IMG/VR virus record: IMGVR_UViG_3300019886_000004
Coordinates: 83,917-147,916 of that record
Direction: 5' to 3' (one strand)
DNA length: 64,000 nt
Origin: a virus
Part shown: one piece after another, positions 51,187 through 58,348 of the stretch
How positions within the stretch are numbered: position 1 is the stretch's first letter
Layout: each line of letters starts with the position of its first letter
Program-made: the position numbers and the translations under genes
Notes under the pieces: model-generated
The model's input: only the letters and a program-made list of their open reading frames with translations
What the model was told of the DNA's origin: nothing
The model's database searches: none

Positions 51187-51456
51187 CTATTTAACTTTGT
51201 AATGAACTCCACCAAAACTAAGATTAGTAATTGTCTGAGGATTAACTAGCCTAATTCCCTTATTTTTAAGAGAATGTACTTTAATATAACCAAGTGGATT
51301 GTCTTGTATCTTAAATCGCATACCGTTGATAGTATGAGGTTTCGCGTCTTTACCAACATGAGTACTGGTGAAAAATCTACCTTTTGTGTCATTGATTAGT
51401 TTTACTATTTCTGTACGAGAAACGCGTTTTACTGTAAAATTTTTATTATGTGACAT
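51187..51456 (-). CDS. Small beta-rich protein of unknown function, 89 aa
   Basis: Not recognised. It is basic and beta-rich (NFTVKRVSRTEIVKLIN, THVGKDAKPHTINGMRF, GYIKVHSLKNKGIRLV), possibly an OB- or SH3-like fold. It is the first gene before the tRNA-like region. No membrane segment. Confidence 0.6.
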   Translation of the reverse strand: MSHNKNFTVKRVSRTEIVKLINDTKGRFFTSTHVGKDAKPHTINGMRFKIQDNPLGYIKVHSLKNKGIRLVNPQTITNLSFGGVHYKVK

Positions 51457-51492
51457 GTTATTTAGTTTTTTTTATAAGTTAAAATAATTGTT

Positions 51493-51574
51493 CCTGCTGT
51501 TCTACCAACTGAACTACGTAACCATGGCCTGGATAGGGTGGGCTTCGCTAGGATTTGAACCTAGGCAAGCCAGG
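51493..51574 (-). other. tRNA halves in permuted order (3' half before 5' half)
   Basis: On the minus strand a T-arm CTAGG-TTCAAAT-CCTAG followed by CGAAGCC (51574 to 51541) precedes GGTTACG-TA-GTTC-AGTTGGTA-GAAC-A-GCAGG (51523 to 51493). The acceptor strands of the two halves pair at six of seven positions (one U-G, one A-A) and the anticodon stems GCAGG/CCTGG at four of five. The anticodon loop is not intact (no U33 after GCAGG), so it may be a decayed remnant of tandem copies rather than a working permuted tRNA. Confidence 0.4.
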
Positions 51575-51592
51575 AGCGAGATGCATAAATAT

Positions 51593-51622
51593 AATAAAAA
51601 ATCCGGGAGATTAATCCCGGAT
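51593..51622 (-). terminator. Intrinsic terminator after the GIY-YIG gene
   Basis: Minus strand: ATCCGGG, loop, CCCGGAT (arms at 51601-51607 and 51616-51622), followed by TTTTTATT. Confidence 0.75.
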
Positions 51623-51657
51623 CTGACTTACAAAATGGAAATTTCGAACTATTTAAT

Positions 51658-52407
51658 CTAATCTGTATGTTTTCTTGTCCAAAATACGTGATTAACGCAC
51701 GCTAATTTTGTTCTATTCAATAAATTAGCAGCTATTTCAGAACCTTTCATCAATCCATTTTCTTTAACACATTTTAATAAAATTTGTTCTTCTTCTTTAT
51801 TCCAAACCATGAAACTCATTTCTGTTTTTGCTTGCCTTTTTATTATTCTATTTTTTCTTCTAGTTGTTGGTCTTATTTCACAAAACTGATCGCCGTTTAA
51901 ATAATTCCATTTATATCCATAACCTGTTATCTGTTTCTTCCTACAGCATTTTATAATGTTTGTTCTAAGAAATCCAAGCTCTCTTTCAATTTCCATTGGA
52001 TTCTTCCAGGTTCTTATTTGATTGTTATCTAAATCCAACTGCTCGATGGGTAAATCTCTGTCTTTTATTGTACCTGCTCCACCTCCTGTACCACCTATAT
52101 CATGATTAACTAATGTCCCACCTCCATGTTTTTTTCTGCCATAAAAGGCTATCAATTCAATTTCCTTAGCTTTTATGTGTTCAAGATCATCATTTTCTTT
52201 TATGATTTCTATTTCATATTCAACTTTCCTCGTAACATTTTTCCAATAATCACTTCTTTTCGAACATTCAAAAGCCCTGGAGTACCTAGTTCTATGTCCA
52301 TTTATTTTCTTAGGATTTGGAGTAGTACCCATACCAATATAAAAGATTTCCTTGGTATCTAACCTTTTATGTGAATAAACATAATATTTCTTAGACTTAT
52401 CTATCAA
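51658..52407 (-). CDS. Free-standing GIY-YIG homing endonuclease with NUMOD1 and Myb-like domains
   Basis: Domain order as in SegA-type enzymes: GIY-YIG catalytic core (YYVYSHKRLDTKEIFYIGMG, then HRTRYSRAF with the Arg, and a helix with AKEIELI for the Glu), then a NUMOD1 DNA-binding segment (IEQLDLDNNQIRTWKNPMEI, GYKWNYL), then a C-terminal Trp-containing helical Myb/SANT-like part (FMVWNKEEEQILLKC). It is not in an intron here. It overlaps the HNH gene upstream by 4 nt. Confidence 0.8.
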   Translation of the reverse strand: MIDKSKKYYVYSHKRLDTKEIFYIGMGTTPNPKKINGHRTRYSRAFECSKRSDYWKNVTRKVEYEIEIIKENDDLEHIKAKEIELIAFYGRKKHGGGTLVNHDIGGTGGGAGTIKDRDLPIEQLDLDNNQIRTWKNPMEIERELGFLRTNIIKCCRKKQITGYGYKWNYLNGDQFCEIRPTTRRKNRIIKRQAKTEMSFMVWNKEEEQILLKCVKENGLMKGSEIAANLLNRTKLACVNHVFWTRKHTD

Positions 52408-52853
52408 TTTGATTCCTCAGTCTTATCCATATTATCTACATCTATTCTAGATATGCTCCAACCTTTTTCATAGGCTAAGAGGGGATGAGCTTCCAAAAAA
52501 ATGTGGCAGGAATAGCAAACTGCGAGAAATTTGGTCTTATCAAGTAGTAAAGATCCAATGCGCCCAGCACGATGGTGAACTTGCATTAAGGAAGGATGAC
52601 ATTCACTACATCCTGGAAGATTTACTTCGCAGCATGGGTGCTCTTTTAGGAACTGAGCTCTTACTTTACCATATTGATTCAATAAATTCTTCTGTTTATC
52701 CGAAACCTGCTTAATTCTAGCTCTTGGTTTAACTGCCTTTAGTTTCTTCTCTTCTATTTTTTTTCTGTTGTAACAAACTTTGCAGAGCTGGTATCCAAAC
52801 AAATATTGTTCGGTATTACAGCCTTTACAAAGTTTCTTTCGGTGCTTTATCAT
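52404..52853 (-). CDS. HNH nuclease with zinc ribbons, 149 aa
   Basis: An N-terminal Cys-rich zinc ribbon (LCKGCNTEQYLFGYQLCKVC), a basic linker, and a treble-clef HNH core: CCEVNLPGCSECHPSLMQVHHRAGRIGSLL, then FLAVCYSCHIFLEAHPLLAYEKGWS. The HHRAG and CxxCH pair are the metal and active-site elements. This matches phage HNH recombination-type nucleases rather than a homing enzyme. It has a strong promoter whose transcript would start about at the ATG. Confidence 0.75.
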   Translation of the reverse strand: MIKHRKKLCKGCNTEQYLFGYQLCKVCYNRKKIEEKKLKAVKPRARIKQVSDKQKNLLNQYGKVRAQFLKEHPCCEVNLPGCSECHPSLMQVHHRAGRIGSLLLDKTKFLAVCYSCHIFLEAHPLLAYEKGWSISRIDVDNMDKTEESN

Positions 52854-52858
52854 ATACC

Positions 52859-52890
52859 CAAAGATACGACAATTTCAGCACTTTTCCAAA
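52859..52890 (-). promoter_or_regulatory. Bacteroidota-type promoter,near-leaderless
   Basis: Minus strand: TTTG (52887-52890), 20-nt spacer, TATCTTTG (52859-52866). The ATG at 52853 lies 5 nt after the element. Confidence 0.75.
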
Positions 52891-52901
52891 TTTAAGATTT
52901 C

Positions 52902-53273
52902 CTATAAACCTTTCACATTTTTAGGTATAATAAAGTAATTTGACTTTGGCTCACCATGTTTCCAATCCTTTTCTCTAAAACCCCAAATTCTGTCATTGTT
53001 TATAGTGAAATAATTTTCATCTGTAAATCTCTCCTTATGAAACATCTTTCCGATTGGATGTGGATTACCATAGCTTATGAACTTTCTTACTAGGTAGCCA
53101 TTAATGAGAACAGCTAATCCAGGTCCATCATCAATCTGTATTCTTACCTTGATAGTGTCTAGTTGAGTTCTGGCAGTGTCTTTAAGGTTAAAAGGATTAT
53201 TTAATGGATGTGTTTCTTGTGCATTGCTATTAATATATATTAAGAACAGCAGAATAAATAATATTTTCATCAC
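52902..53273 (-). CDS. Small secreted protein of unknown function, 123 aa
   Basis: Signal peptide 1-18 (ending NSNA before Gln). The mature part is beta-rich with IQIDDGPGLAVLINGYLV and a Gly-Asn-Pro-His turn, no known catalytic motif. The hydrophobic signal and the lack of a membrane segment elsewhere suggest it goes to the periplasm or outside. It may be the last product of its small unit. Confidence 0.65.
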   Translation of the reverse strand: MMKILFILLFLIYINSNAQETHPLNNPFNLKDTARTQLDTIKVRIQIDDGPGLAVLINGYLVRKFISYGNPHPIGKMFHKERFTDENYFTINNDRIWGFREKDWKHGEPKSNYFIIPKNVKGL

Positions 53274-53283
53274 CGTTTAAATT

Positions 53284-53502
53284 TTAAGATCCATATTCAA
53301 CAAAAAAAGCACTTCGATTCTTATAATCTATCATAGTAAAAGTACTAGTGGCTATGTCACTAAACACTAAAATTATTTCATAGTCTATGTCATTCTCATT
53401 TGCTGAGTAGAATTCCGGAAGTATTTTCTTTATATCTCCAATAGTTAATCTGTCACCGTAGTAATTTAGTGCCTTATCTTTTTTCCAAAATGATGTATCC
53501 AT
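53284..53502 (-). CDS. Small protein of unknown function, 72 aa
   Basis: Not recognised. It is acidic in the middle (ENDIDYEIILVFSD), with beta-strands and an aromatic C-terminus. It lies 10 nt before the secreted protein's start and is likely co-transcribed with it. Confidence 0.55.
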   Translation of the reverse strand: MDTSFWKKDKALNYYGDRLTIGDIKKILPEFYSANENDIDYEIILVFSDIATSTFTMIDYKNRSAFFVEYGS

Positions 53503-53601
53503 ATCTATAAGTTTAAATACCGGCTATAACGGTTAGTTAGTCACTGATACCTAACTAGCTTGAAATTTCACTTTCTTTATGGACCACAGGAAATACTATA
53601 T

Positions 53602-53952
53602 TTAAGCAGGTTGTGTAGTTTCTACTTTCTTCTTTTTCTTTGTGTCTTTTCTCCAGTTCCCATGAATCATATCCTCATAAGCCATCCAGAAAATACCACG
53701 TGTGGTTCTGTCGAAATTAAGTGTCTTTAAGACTCGTGTGAATGCCTTGAGGCGCCCACATTGTTTATAGAAGGTATCTCCAAGCGCACAATAAGAACTA
53801 GCTCTAGCAAGCTCTTCAGCTTCTTCACCAGTCCCTTCTCTGATTATACATTGTGTCTCCTTACATGTTTCATTGTGTTTCCTTGGATTCTGTACTTCTT
53901 CGTTGTATCGAAATACAAAAGAGAAAGTCTTATTACCTACATGAACTAGCAT
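53602..53952 (-). CDS. Protein of unknown function, 116 aa
   Basis: Not recognised. The N-terminal beta-strands (LVHVGNKTFSFVFRY) are followed by a Cys/Glu-rich helix (CKETQCIIREGTGEEAEELA), a region with Cys residues (SSYCALGDTFYKQCGRL) and a Lys-rich tail (DTKKKKKVETTQ). Might bind metal or nucleic acid. The 99 nt that follow its stop hold no gene. Confidence 0.6.
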   Translation of the reverse strand: MLVHVGNKTFSFVFRYNEEVQNPRKHNETCKETQCIIREGTGEEAEELARASSYCALGDTFYKQCGRLKAFTRVLKTLNFDRTTRGIFWMAYEDMIHGNWRKDTKKKKKVETTQPA

Positions 53953-53964
53953 ATTAAGTTTTTT

Positions 53965-54393
53965 TTAGATTTTAATTAAATGTTCTTTTATAAGTTCTTC
54001 AAAGATTTCTTTTTTAGTAATACCAATGGAAGCAAAACTAGCACTTACTTCACCTGTTAATGGTTCCTTTATAATCTCATCTACTAATGTTTCCATTTTT
54101 GATGCAGGTTTTATTCCCTTTTTATAATAGGATAAAAAAGTGTTAATAATAGGCTCAGCTCGTTCACTCTTCATTTTATTGAGTATATTTTGACCTTTAG
54201 GAGATTGAAGAGCTTCTACTATTTTCTGTGACATTTTGGCAGATAAAAGAAACTTAGGTTTAAATTTCTCTACTTGAATGTCTTTCATGTCATAGATTGT
54301 AACGAAACTAGTTTTCTTTTTTTTATCATCAATTATGGTATTAACCATTAGTCTACCACTTTCGCTGATGTTAACGCAGGATACTGTATTCAT
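53965..54393 (-). CDS. Protein of unknown function, 142 aa
   Basis: Not recognised. Beta-strands at the start (CVNISESGRLMVNTI and FVTIYDMKDIQV), then a Lys-rich helical middle with LLSAKMSQKIVEAL. The C-terminal KKEIFEELIKEHLI may be a helix-turn-helix end. Soluble, no membrane segment. Confidence 0.6.
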   Translation of the reverse strand: MNTVSCVNISESGRLMVNTIIDDKKKKTSFVTIYDMKDIQVEKFKPKFLLSAKMSQKIVEALQSPKGQNILNKMKSERAEPIINTFLSYYKKGIKPASKMETLVDEIIKEPLTGEVSASFASIGITKKEIFEELIKEHLIKI

Positions 54394-54495
54394 GTGAGTT
54401 TTATTTTATGTGTTTATAAATACTTTGATTTACCTTCTTGAAATTTTTTGCTGTTTTGTGTGAGCATTTGTTGATATTAATAAGTTAAATAAAAA

Positions 54496-54522
54496 AGCTC
54501 CTACTAAAAACTAGTAAGAGCT
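54496..54522 (-). terminator. Intrinsic terminator after the 155-aa gene
   Basis: Minus strand: AGCTCTTACT (54513-54522 side) pairs with AGTAGGAGCT (54496-54505 side), one G-U/mismatch pair in the stem, followed by TTTTTTATT. Confidence 0.7.
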
Positions 54523-54545
54523 ATCTGTATGCAAAAACAAAGAAT

Positions 54546-55013
54546 CTATTTTAGATCTTTTACTTCAACTGTGTATATGGTTTGCTGGTAACCTTTTTCA
54601 TGATTTTTGTTCTCAAAAGAGTAAACAGGTTTAAAGCCAAAAGACTCTATAAAATCCTCATATATTCTGGAGCTGTTTTTTCTTTCTTTATAATCATCTC
54701 CTAATGTAGCCATTAAGCAAAACCAGCAGTTTAGAGTGCATTCTCTCTTTATTATTTTAATAAAACATTCCCTCGTTTCTTTAGTGAATTTGACGTTTCT
54801 AACTAGTCCAATCCAGTTTGCAATTAGACCAAGACCACATCCACTAGAAGCTGATTGAAGAGTAAAATTAAAATTAGCTAAAGAGGAGTTTACCACATTA
54901 GTAACGTTATAATTGGTGGGAGATAAACCATTAGCATTTTTTGTTACAATTAAAATTTCTGGTTTAGGATCTTCTTTAACAATAGGAAGAACATTATCGT
55001 TAATTTGATTCAT
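54546..55013 (-). CDS. Protein of unknown function, 155 aa
   Basis: Not recognised. The N-terminal 30 residues are Pro/Asn-rich and flexible. The middle is hydrophobic and Cys-rich (SGCGLGLIANWIGLV and CTLNCWFCLMATLG), without the length of a transmembrane helix. The C-terminal part looks beta-rich and may be a small alpha/beta fold. It overlaps the gene at 55000-55227 by 14 nt. Confidence 0.6.
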   Translation of the reverse strand: MNQINDNVLPIVKEDPKPEILIVTKNANGLSPTNYNVTNVVNSSLANFNFTLQSASSGCGLGLIANWIGLVRNVKFTKETRECFIKIIKRECTLNCWFCLMATLGDDYKERKNSSRIYEDFIESFGFKPVYSFENKNHEKGYQQTIYTVEVKDLK

Positions 55014-55227
55014 CTATTTCTTTTTTAATTTTATCAATTGATTCTTCGTCCAAGGGATCTAGATATTTTTGATGGAAATCTTTAAATTTAATATCAGAAA
55101 AAGGATCATTTATTTCCATACCAAGATCTTTGGCAATAATTTCTTGAATCTTTTCATCATCTAAATCCAAAATTTGCTCTATAGTTAGCATTACTGTTTT
55201 TCCGTTTATCTCGTAGGGTATAGACAT
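55000..55227 (-). CDS. Small acidic protein of unknown function, 75 aa
   Basis: The start chosen is the ATG at 55227 (MSIPYEING). An upstream TTG would lie at the promoter's -7 element and is unlikely. The sequence is very acidic, with two acidic helices (LDLDDEKIQEIIAK, LDEESIDKIKKEIDES) and no catalytic motif. Small acidic proteins like this are common among phage early genes that bind host proteins. It overlaps the next gene by 14 nt. Confidence 0.6.
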   Translation of the reverse strand: MSIPYEINGKTVMLTIEQILDLDDEKIQEIIAKDLGMEINDPFSDIKFKDFHQKYLDPLDEESIDKIKKEIDESN

Positions 55228-55245
55228 TTTGTTATCTTTTAACTG

Positions 55246-55277
55246 CAAAGATAATCAATATAACTGATAATACCAAG
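55246..55277 (-). promoter_or_regulatory. Bacteroidota-type promoter for the acidic-protein unit
   Basis: Minus strand: CTTG (55274-55277, one change from TTTG), 20-nt spacer, TATCTTTG (55246-55253). The ATG at 55227 follows after 18 nt. Confidence 0.65.
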
Positions 55278-55306
55278 AAATTTAGTAACTAACTTTAAAA
55301 ATTAAT

Positions 55307-55555
55307 TTAAGATTTTCTCGCATCTGATAACCTTTCTGCCCATCTATCCAATAAATACTTTTTGTCCGGACTGTTTCTACACAAATTGACCATTTTGTAA
55401 TAGAGAGCATTTAGCTGCTGTGAACCATAATTCTTTAACAACTGATCAAAATCAAATATAAGGCTGTTATAAGCCTGTTCTGTGCTGCTTTTCTGCTCCA
55501 GCAGAGCATTGTATTGAGTCCTTGTATATAGACCCAATCTATTCAATATATTCAT
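55307..55555 (-). CDS. Small helical protein of unknown function, 82 aa
   Basis: Not recognised. Almost all helical, with Tyr/Leu-rich heptads (TEQAYNSLIFDFDQLLKNYG) compatible with a short coiled coil, and an Arg-rich end (KYLLDRWAERLSDARKS). It shares 1 nt with the gene upstream (TAATG). Confidence 0.6.
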   Translation of the reverse strand: MNILNRLGLYTRTQYNALLEQKSSTEQAYNSLIFDFDQLLKNYGSQQLNALYYKMVNLCRNSPDKKYLLDRWAERLSDARKS

Positions 55556-55962
55556 TAAGCGACTTTTTTTAAAAAACTGATAGGGTATTCAACTATTGTA
55601 CCTTCATTTATAAATAATTTAGGTAGATTTAGCATTATTGCAGACCTTTTATGATAATCTTCAACTTTTGTTCCAATGGAGGATTTTGTTAAAATAAGGA
55701 CAGCACGCTCATCTTCAACTGCAGCTAGTTTTATATCTCCCAGTGTAACTAATCCAAATAACGCTCCTCCTTCAAAAAATGAATTGCATTCTATGTAGCA
55801 TCTATCATAGTTTTTATATAAAGAGTCAATTTTCTCCACTCTTGCATTATACCAACTATTATCATATCCCCATTGTTTGTAATTATATCCTTTCTTACTA
55901 ATAGTAACAAGATGAGTACCAACACCAATTGTTTGATTTCCATATTTTATATTGCTGCACAT
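55555..55962 (-). CDS. Protein of unknown function, 135 aa
   Basis: Not recognised. The sequence is beta-rich with Tyr-rich strands (YNYKQWGYDNSWYNARVEK) and the middle has FEGGALFGLVTLGDIKLA. It could be a small beta-barrel or bind a ligand. It is coupled to the next gene by TAATG. Confidence 0.6.
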   Translation of the reverse strand: MCSNIKYGNQTIGVGTHLVTISKKGYNYKQWGYDNSWYNARVEKIDSLYKNYDRCYIECNSFFEGGALFGLVTLGDIKLAAVEDERAVLILTKSSIGTKVEDYHKRSAIMLNLPKLFINEGTIVEYPISFLKKVA

Positions 55963-55970
55963 GATGATTA

Positions 55971-56206
55971 ATTTAAGGCATGGTTTCTGTAACAGAAGTC
56001 ACTATCTGGTTCGTTGTTCACCCAACGATCTTCCACTATCTTATTCAAATTGAATGAGCGCTTTTTATTTCTTTCATTTAGCTTCTGATGCTATGCAATC
56101 AGATTGAAAACTACTTGTCATTTCCAGCGTAATTCTGTATGAATACGACTCGTTTAGAATTATTATTACCTTTTTGAAAGCAACTTCTGCTACAGTGCGA
56201 AACCAT
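55971..56206 (-). pseudogene. Possible decayed gene split over three frames
   Basis: From the ATG at 56206 (TAATG with the gene before) a 31-residue frame (MVSHCSRSCFQKG...) ends at 56111. Overlapping short frames continue, and the last, without an ATG, reads FNLNKIVEDRWVNNEPDSDF and CYRNHALN before a stop at about 55971. The last stretch looks coding-like, so one gene with two frame shifts is possible, but each piece could be chance. No other gene occupies this 243-nt gap. Confidence 0.3.
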
Positions 56207-56421
56207 TAGTTTATGTTTGATGGTAACATTTGTCTTGTTCGTTCATACTCAAGAAGAGATCTTGCCATTTCTGCATTTTCCTCCCAAAGATTTGATCCTT
56301 GCGCACGTATTATTCTTTCTTCTCTTTCCTGTTTCTCTTTCTTGGTGATTCTTGGCCTTTTGATATAACTTTCCTCTGGTGGATGATCCTTTTCAGGTAT
56401 TATTGTCATCTTTTTAGGCAT
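56206..56421 (-). CDS. Small protein with a DHPPEES motif, 71 aa
   Basis: Not recognised. Basic and mostly helical, with EKDHPPEESYIKRP near the N-terminus; the same DHPPEES string occurs in the gene at 19629-19985. The rest (KKEKQEREERIIRAQG, ENAEMARSLLEYERT) is a charged helix. The common motif, in otherwise different proteins 36 kb apart, may be a short linear interaction motif. Confidence 0.65.
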   Translation of the reverse strand: MPKKMTIIPEKDHPPEESYIKRPRITKKEKQEREERIIRAQGSNLWEENAEMARSLLEYERTRQMLPSNIN

Positions 56422-56425
56422 GTTA

Positions 56426-57133
56426 TTAATTTTTTTCTCCTATAGTATTTTCAAGTGTAAGATAGCTAAAAAAGACCACAATTTTGTAAAAAGTAGCACA
56501 ATAATCTTCTGGTATATGTAAAAGTATTACGATTACAAATATATAACCCTGTATTCTTACACAAGCTTCCAAAAAATTAGATGTAATTTGTTCTATACTC
56601 TTTTTACTTGAGTCACTTACTTTATATTTCTCTTCGAAGTCTATTATCTCCTTATTCACCCCAAGTAAGTAAGATAAATATTTTTTTAGTCTCTTTTGTA
56701 GCTCTTCATCTTGCTCATAAATTAGATGGTCTCTATCTTTTGATCTAACTGGTGTTATTGTTATACTAGCTCCAAAACCAGCATAATATTCTATTCTAAC
56801 CGTTTTGCTTTGTAGATAAATTGTATTATAACTACTCATTTTGTGTTTGAAACCCTCCCTTAGTAGCCAAGTTTTCATTCTATTAATCGCATCTGGATAG
56901 TCTTGATTACATTGTAGAATCTTTCTGATTCTTTTCGTATTCCTCTTAGGAGTAGTATGGGAGCTATCATATATTTTACCTATTGATATATAAACTATTG
57001 CGACTAGAATGTAATAAAGACCTAAAAGAAGTATTACCTTACTGGTGGGACCAATGAATATAGCAAAAAGTATGACTAAAAAAGATAACAAGTTCCTTTT
57101 TACACTCATATTAAAAAGTTTAAATCTTTTCAA
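56426..57133 (-). CDS. Membrane protein with three to four hydrophobic segments, 235 aa
   Basis: Two hydrophobic helices near the start (about 13-30, 33-52), a soluble middle with beta-strands and charged residues, and one or two more near the end (about 190-228). No known enzymatic motif. It overlaps the gene upstream by 14 nt. A role at the inner membrane is likely, but which is unclear. Confidence 0.6.
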   Translation of the reverse strand: MKRFKLFNMSVKRNLLSFLVILFAIFIGPTSKVILLLGLYYILVAIVYISIGKIYDSSHTTPKRNTKRIRKILQCNQDYPDAINRMKTWLLREGFKHKMSSYNTIYLQSKTVRIEYYAGFGASITITPVRSKDRDHLIYEQDEELQKRLKKYLSYLLGVNKEIIDFEEKYKVSDSSKKSIEQITSNFLEACVRIQGYIFVIVILLHIPEDYCATFYKIVVFFSYLTLENTIGEKN

Positions 57134-57395
57134 ACCAAATCGACATTAAGTGAGCACTATGATAAACCCTGTCATCATGAGGTAATTGTTCTGTATTGAT
57201 TATCCTACTTATGTGATCTAGTGCTTCATATTTATCCACGCCTTTTTTGACTACTAGATTACTGGTGTCTGGCAATCTTCTGAATATCCACTCAGAAGCC
57301 AAATGAACAAATGGACTAGACCATCCTCTATTTATCTCAACTTTATCTAGCAGGTCTCTCACATCAACTCTCCTTGGGTCCTTATTTGGTAGCAT
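57120..57395 (-). CDS. Protein of unknown function, 91 aa
   Basis: Not recognised. It is helical with Arg/Trp-rich patches (RGWSSPFVHLASEWIFRRLPD), LEVDKYEALDHISRII-type packing, and several His. Soluble. It overlaps both neighbours by 14 nt, typical of the local gene packing. Confidence 0.6.
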   Translation of the reverse strand: MLPNKDPRRVDVRDLLDKVEINRGWSSPFVHLASEWIFRRLPDTSNLVVKKGVDKYEALDHISRIINTEQLPHDDRVYHSAHLMSIWFEKI

Positions 57396-57567
57396 ACCTT
57401 TCGGTTTTTAAGTTTTTCATAGTGGCAACCAGATTATGTAGCTTTTCTTTTTCGTGTTCCACCACCAATCTCACGCCAAGTTTTTCTGCGCCCTTCATCT
57501 TTTTTATAATCTCTTCTCTTTGTGTTAAGGCTTTTCTTTCTAATTTGTTGAATTGTGATGGTTTCAT
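57382..57567 (-). CDS. Small basic helical protein, 61 aa
   Basis: Not recognised. Lys/Glu-rich, probably a coiled coil (LERKALTQREEIIKKMKG and VEHEKEKLHNLVATMKN). It fills the gap between its neighbours, overlapping the downstream gene by 14 nt. It is the minus-strand reading of a region where the plus strand also shows a frame; position and overlaps favour the minus one. Confidence 0.55.
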   Translation of the reverse strand: MKPSQFNKLERKALTQREEIIKKMKGAEKLGVRLVVEHEKEKLHNLVATMKNLKTERYATK

Positions 57568-57578
57568 AAAGTTTATTT

Positions 57579-58061
57579 TTAGGTTAATTCAAGTGTGTTT
57601 ATTAAAATAACTTCCTTATTCTGATTCTCGGCATATGCTAATGCATTTTGTATTCTATTATTACTTTTTGTATTCCACACTACAAAAATAATGTCACATC
57701 GGTCAATGATTGCTTTATCTCTAAAATTCTCTTTAGCGTCACTGGATGAACCTTGACCAAGTGTTATTGTTTTTCCTGCTGCTATTTTTATATTTTGTAG
57801 TCTCTCTTTATTATCTAAAGTCCAGTTTTCCCCATATCTTTGACAAGCTGTCAAGCACACTAGATCTCCAATTTCAGCCATAGCAACCCAAGCCCAAACA
57901 AAATCAGCTCCTGGAACTGCACCAGTTATTGCTTTATCTATTTGTAATGTGCCTACATATTCTGTTAATAGGTTGTACAAAGCGTTGTTGTATGGACCAT
58001 GATAATCATACTCGAATCCCAGTTCTTCTATACTACATCCTATTAAACCTGCTACAGTCAT
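57579..58061 (-). CDS. SLOG-fold nucleotide-binding protein (YpsA/DUF1273-like)
   Basis: The Rossmann-like SLOG pattern is visible: TGAVPGADFVWAWVAMAEIG (the G-x-x-x-G-A-D-x-x-A helix), ITLGQGSSSDAKENFRDKAIIDRCDIIFVVWN and NALAYAENQNKEVILIN. At 160 residues it has the normal length. The fold binds nucleotide-type ligands, including ADP-ribose derivatives in immune and channel proteins, but no catalytic residue is clear. It is coupled to the next gene by ATGA. A ligand sponge or a nucleotide sensor are possible roles. Confidence 0.65.
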   Translation of the reverse strand: MTVAGLIGCSIEELGFEYDYHGPYNNALYNLLTEYVGTLQIDKAITGAVPGADFVWAWVAMAEIGDLVCLTACQRYGENWTLDNKERLQNIKIAAGKTITLGQGSSSDAKENFRDKAIIDRCDIIFVVWNTKSNNRIQNALAYAENQNKEVILINTLELT

Positions 58062-58348
58062 GATGGATATGATTTAGTTTGCAATAGATGTTCTACAACG
58101 AATTCCTTTGGAACCCAAGTAAAAAAGTTTCTAGTTGATTCTGTTAACTCACCTATCCATTTTTTTACCTCTTCCAATGTTCCTCCAAATGGATAGGTAA
58201 AATGAGGTTCGTTATCTTCAAAGTAAGTACTTCCCTCTGCCCTGGCTGCAAACCACTCATGGTTTAGCGTTTTGTCTATTTCACCAAGTGTTAACTCTTT
58301 GTTTGTGCTAATGTAGAGTTTTCTGCAAATACCTGTTCTAATGTTCAT
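58058..58348 (-). CDS. Protein of unknown function, 96 aa
   Basis: Not recognised. It is beta-strand-rich at the start (RTGICRKLYISTNKELT), with Trp/Phe-rich patches (HEWFAARAEGSTYFEDNEPHF) and a Gly-rich turn. It is coupled to the SLOG gene (ATGA overlap downstream) and to the gene before it (4-nt overlap). Linked function with the SLOG protein is possible. Confidence 0.6.
   Translation of the reverse strand: MNIRTGICRKLYISTNKELTLGEIDKTLNHEWFAARAEGSTYFEDNEPHFTYPFGGTLEEVKKWIGELTESTRNFFTWVPKEFVVEHLLQTKSYPS

Noticed and set aside
57374-57610. Plus-strand frame opposite 57382-57567
   Set aside because: The minus-strand gene fits the overlaps and operon direction on both sides; the plus frame has no context.
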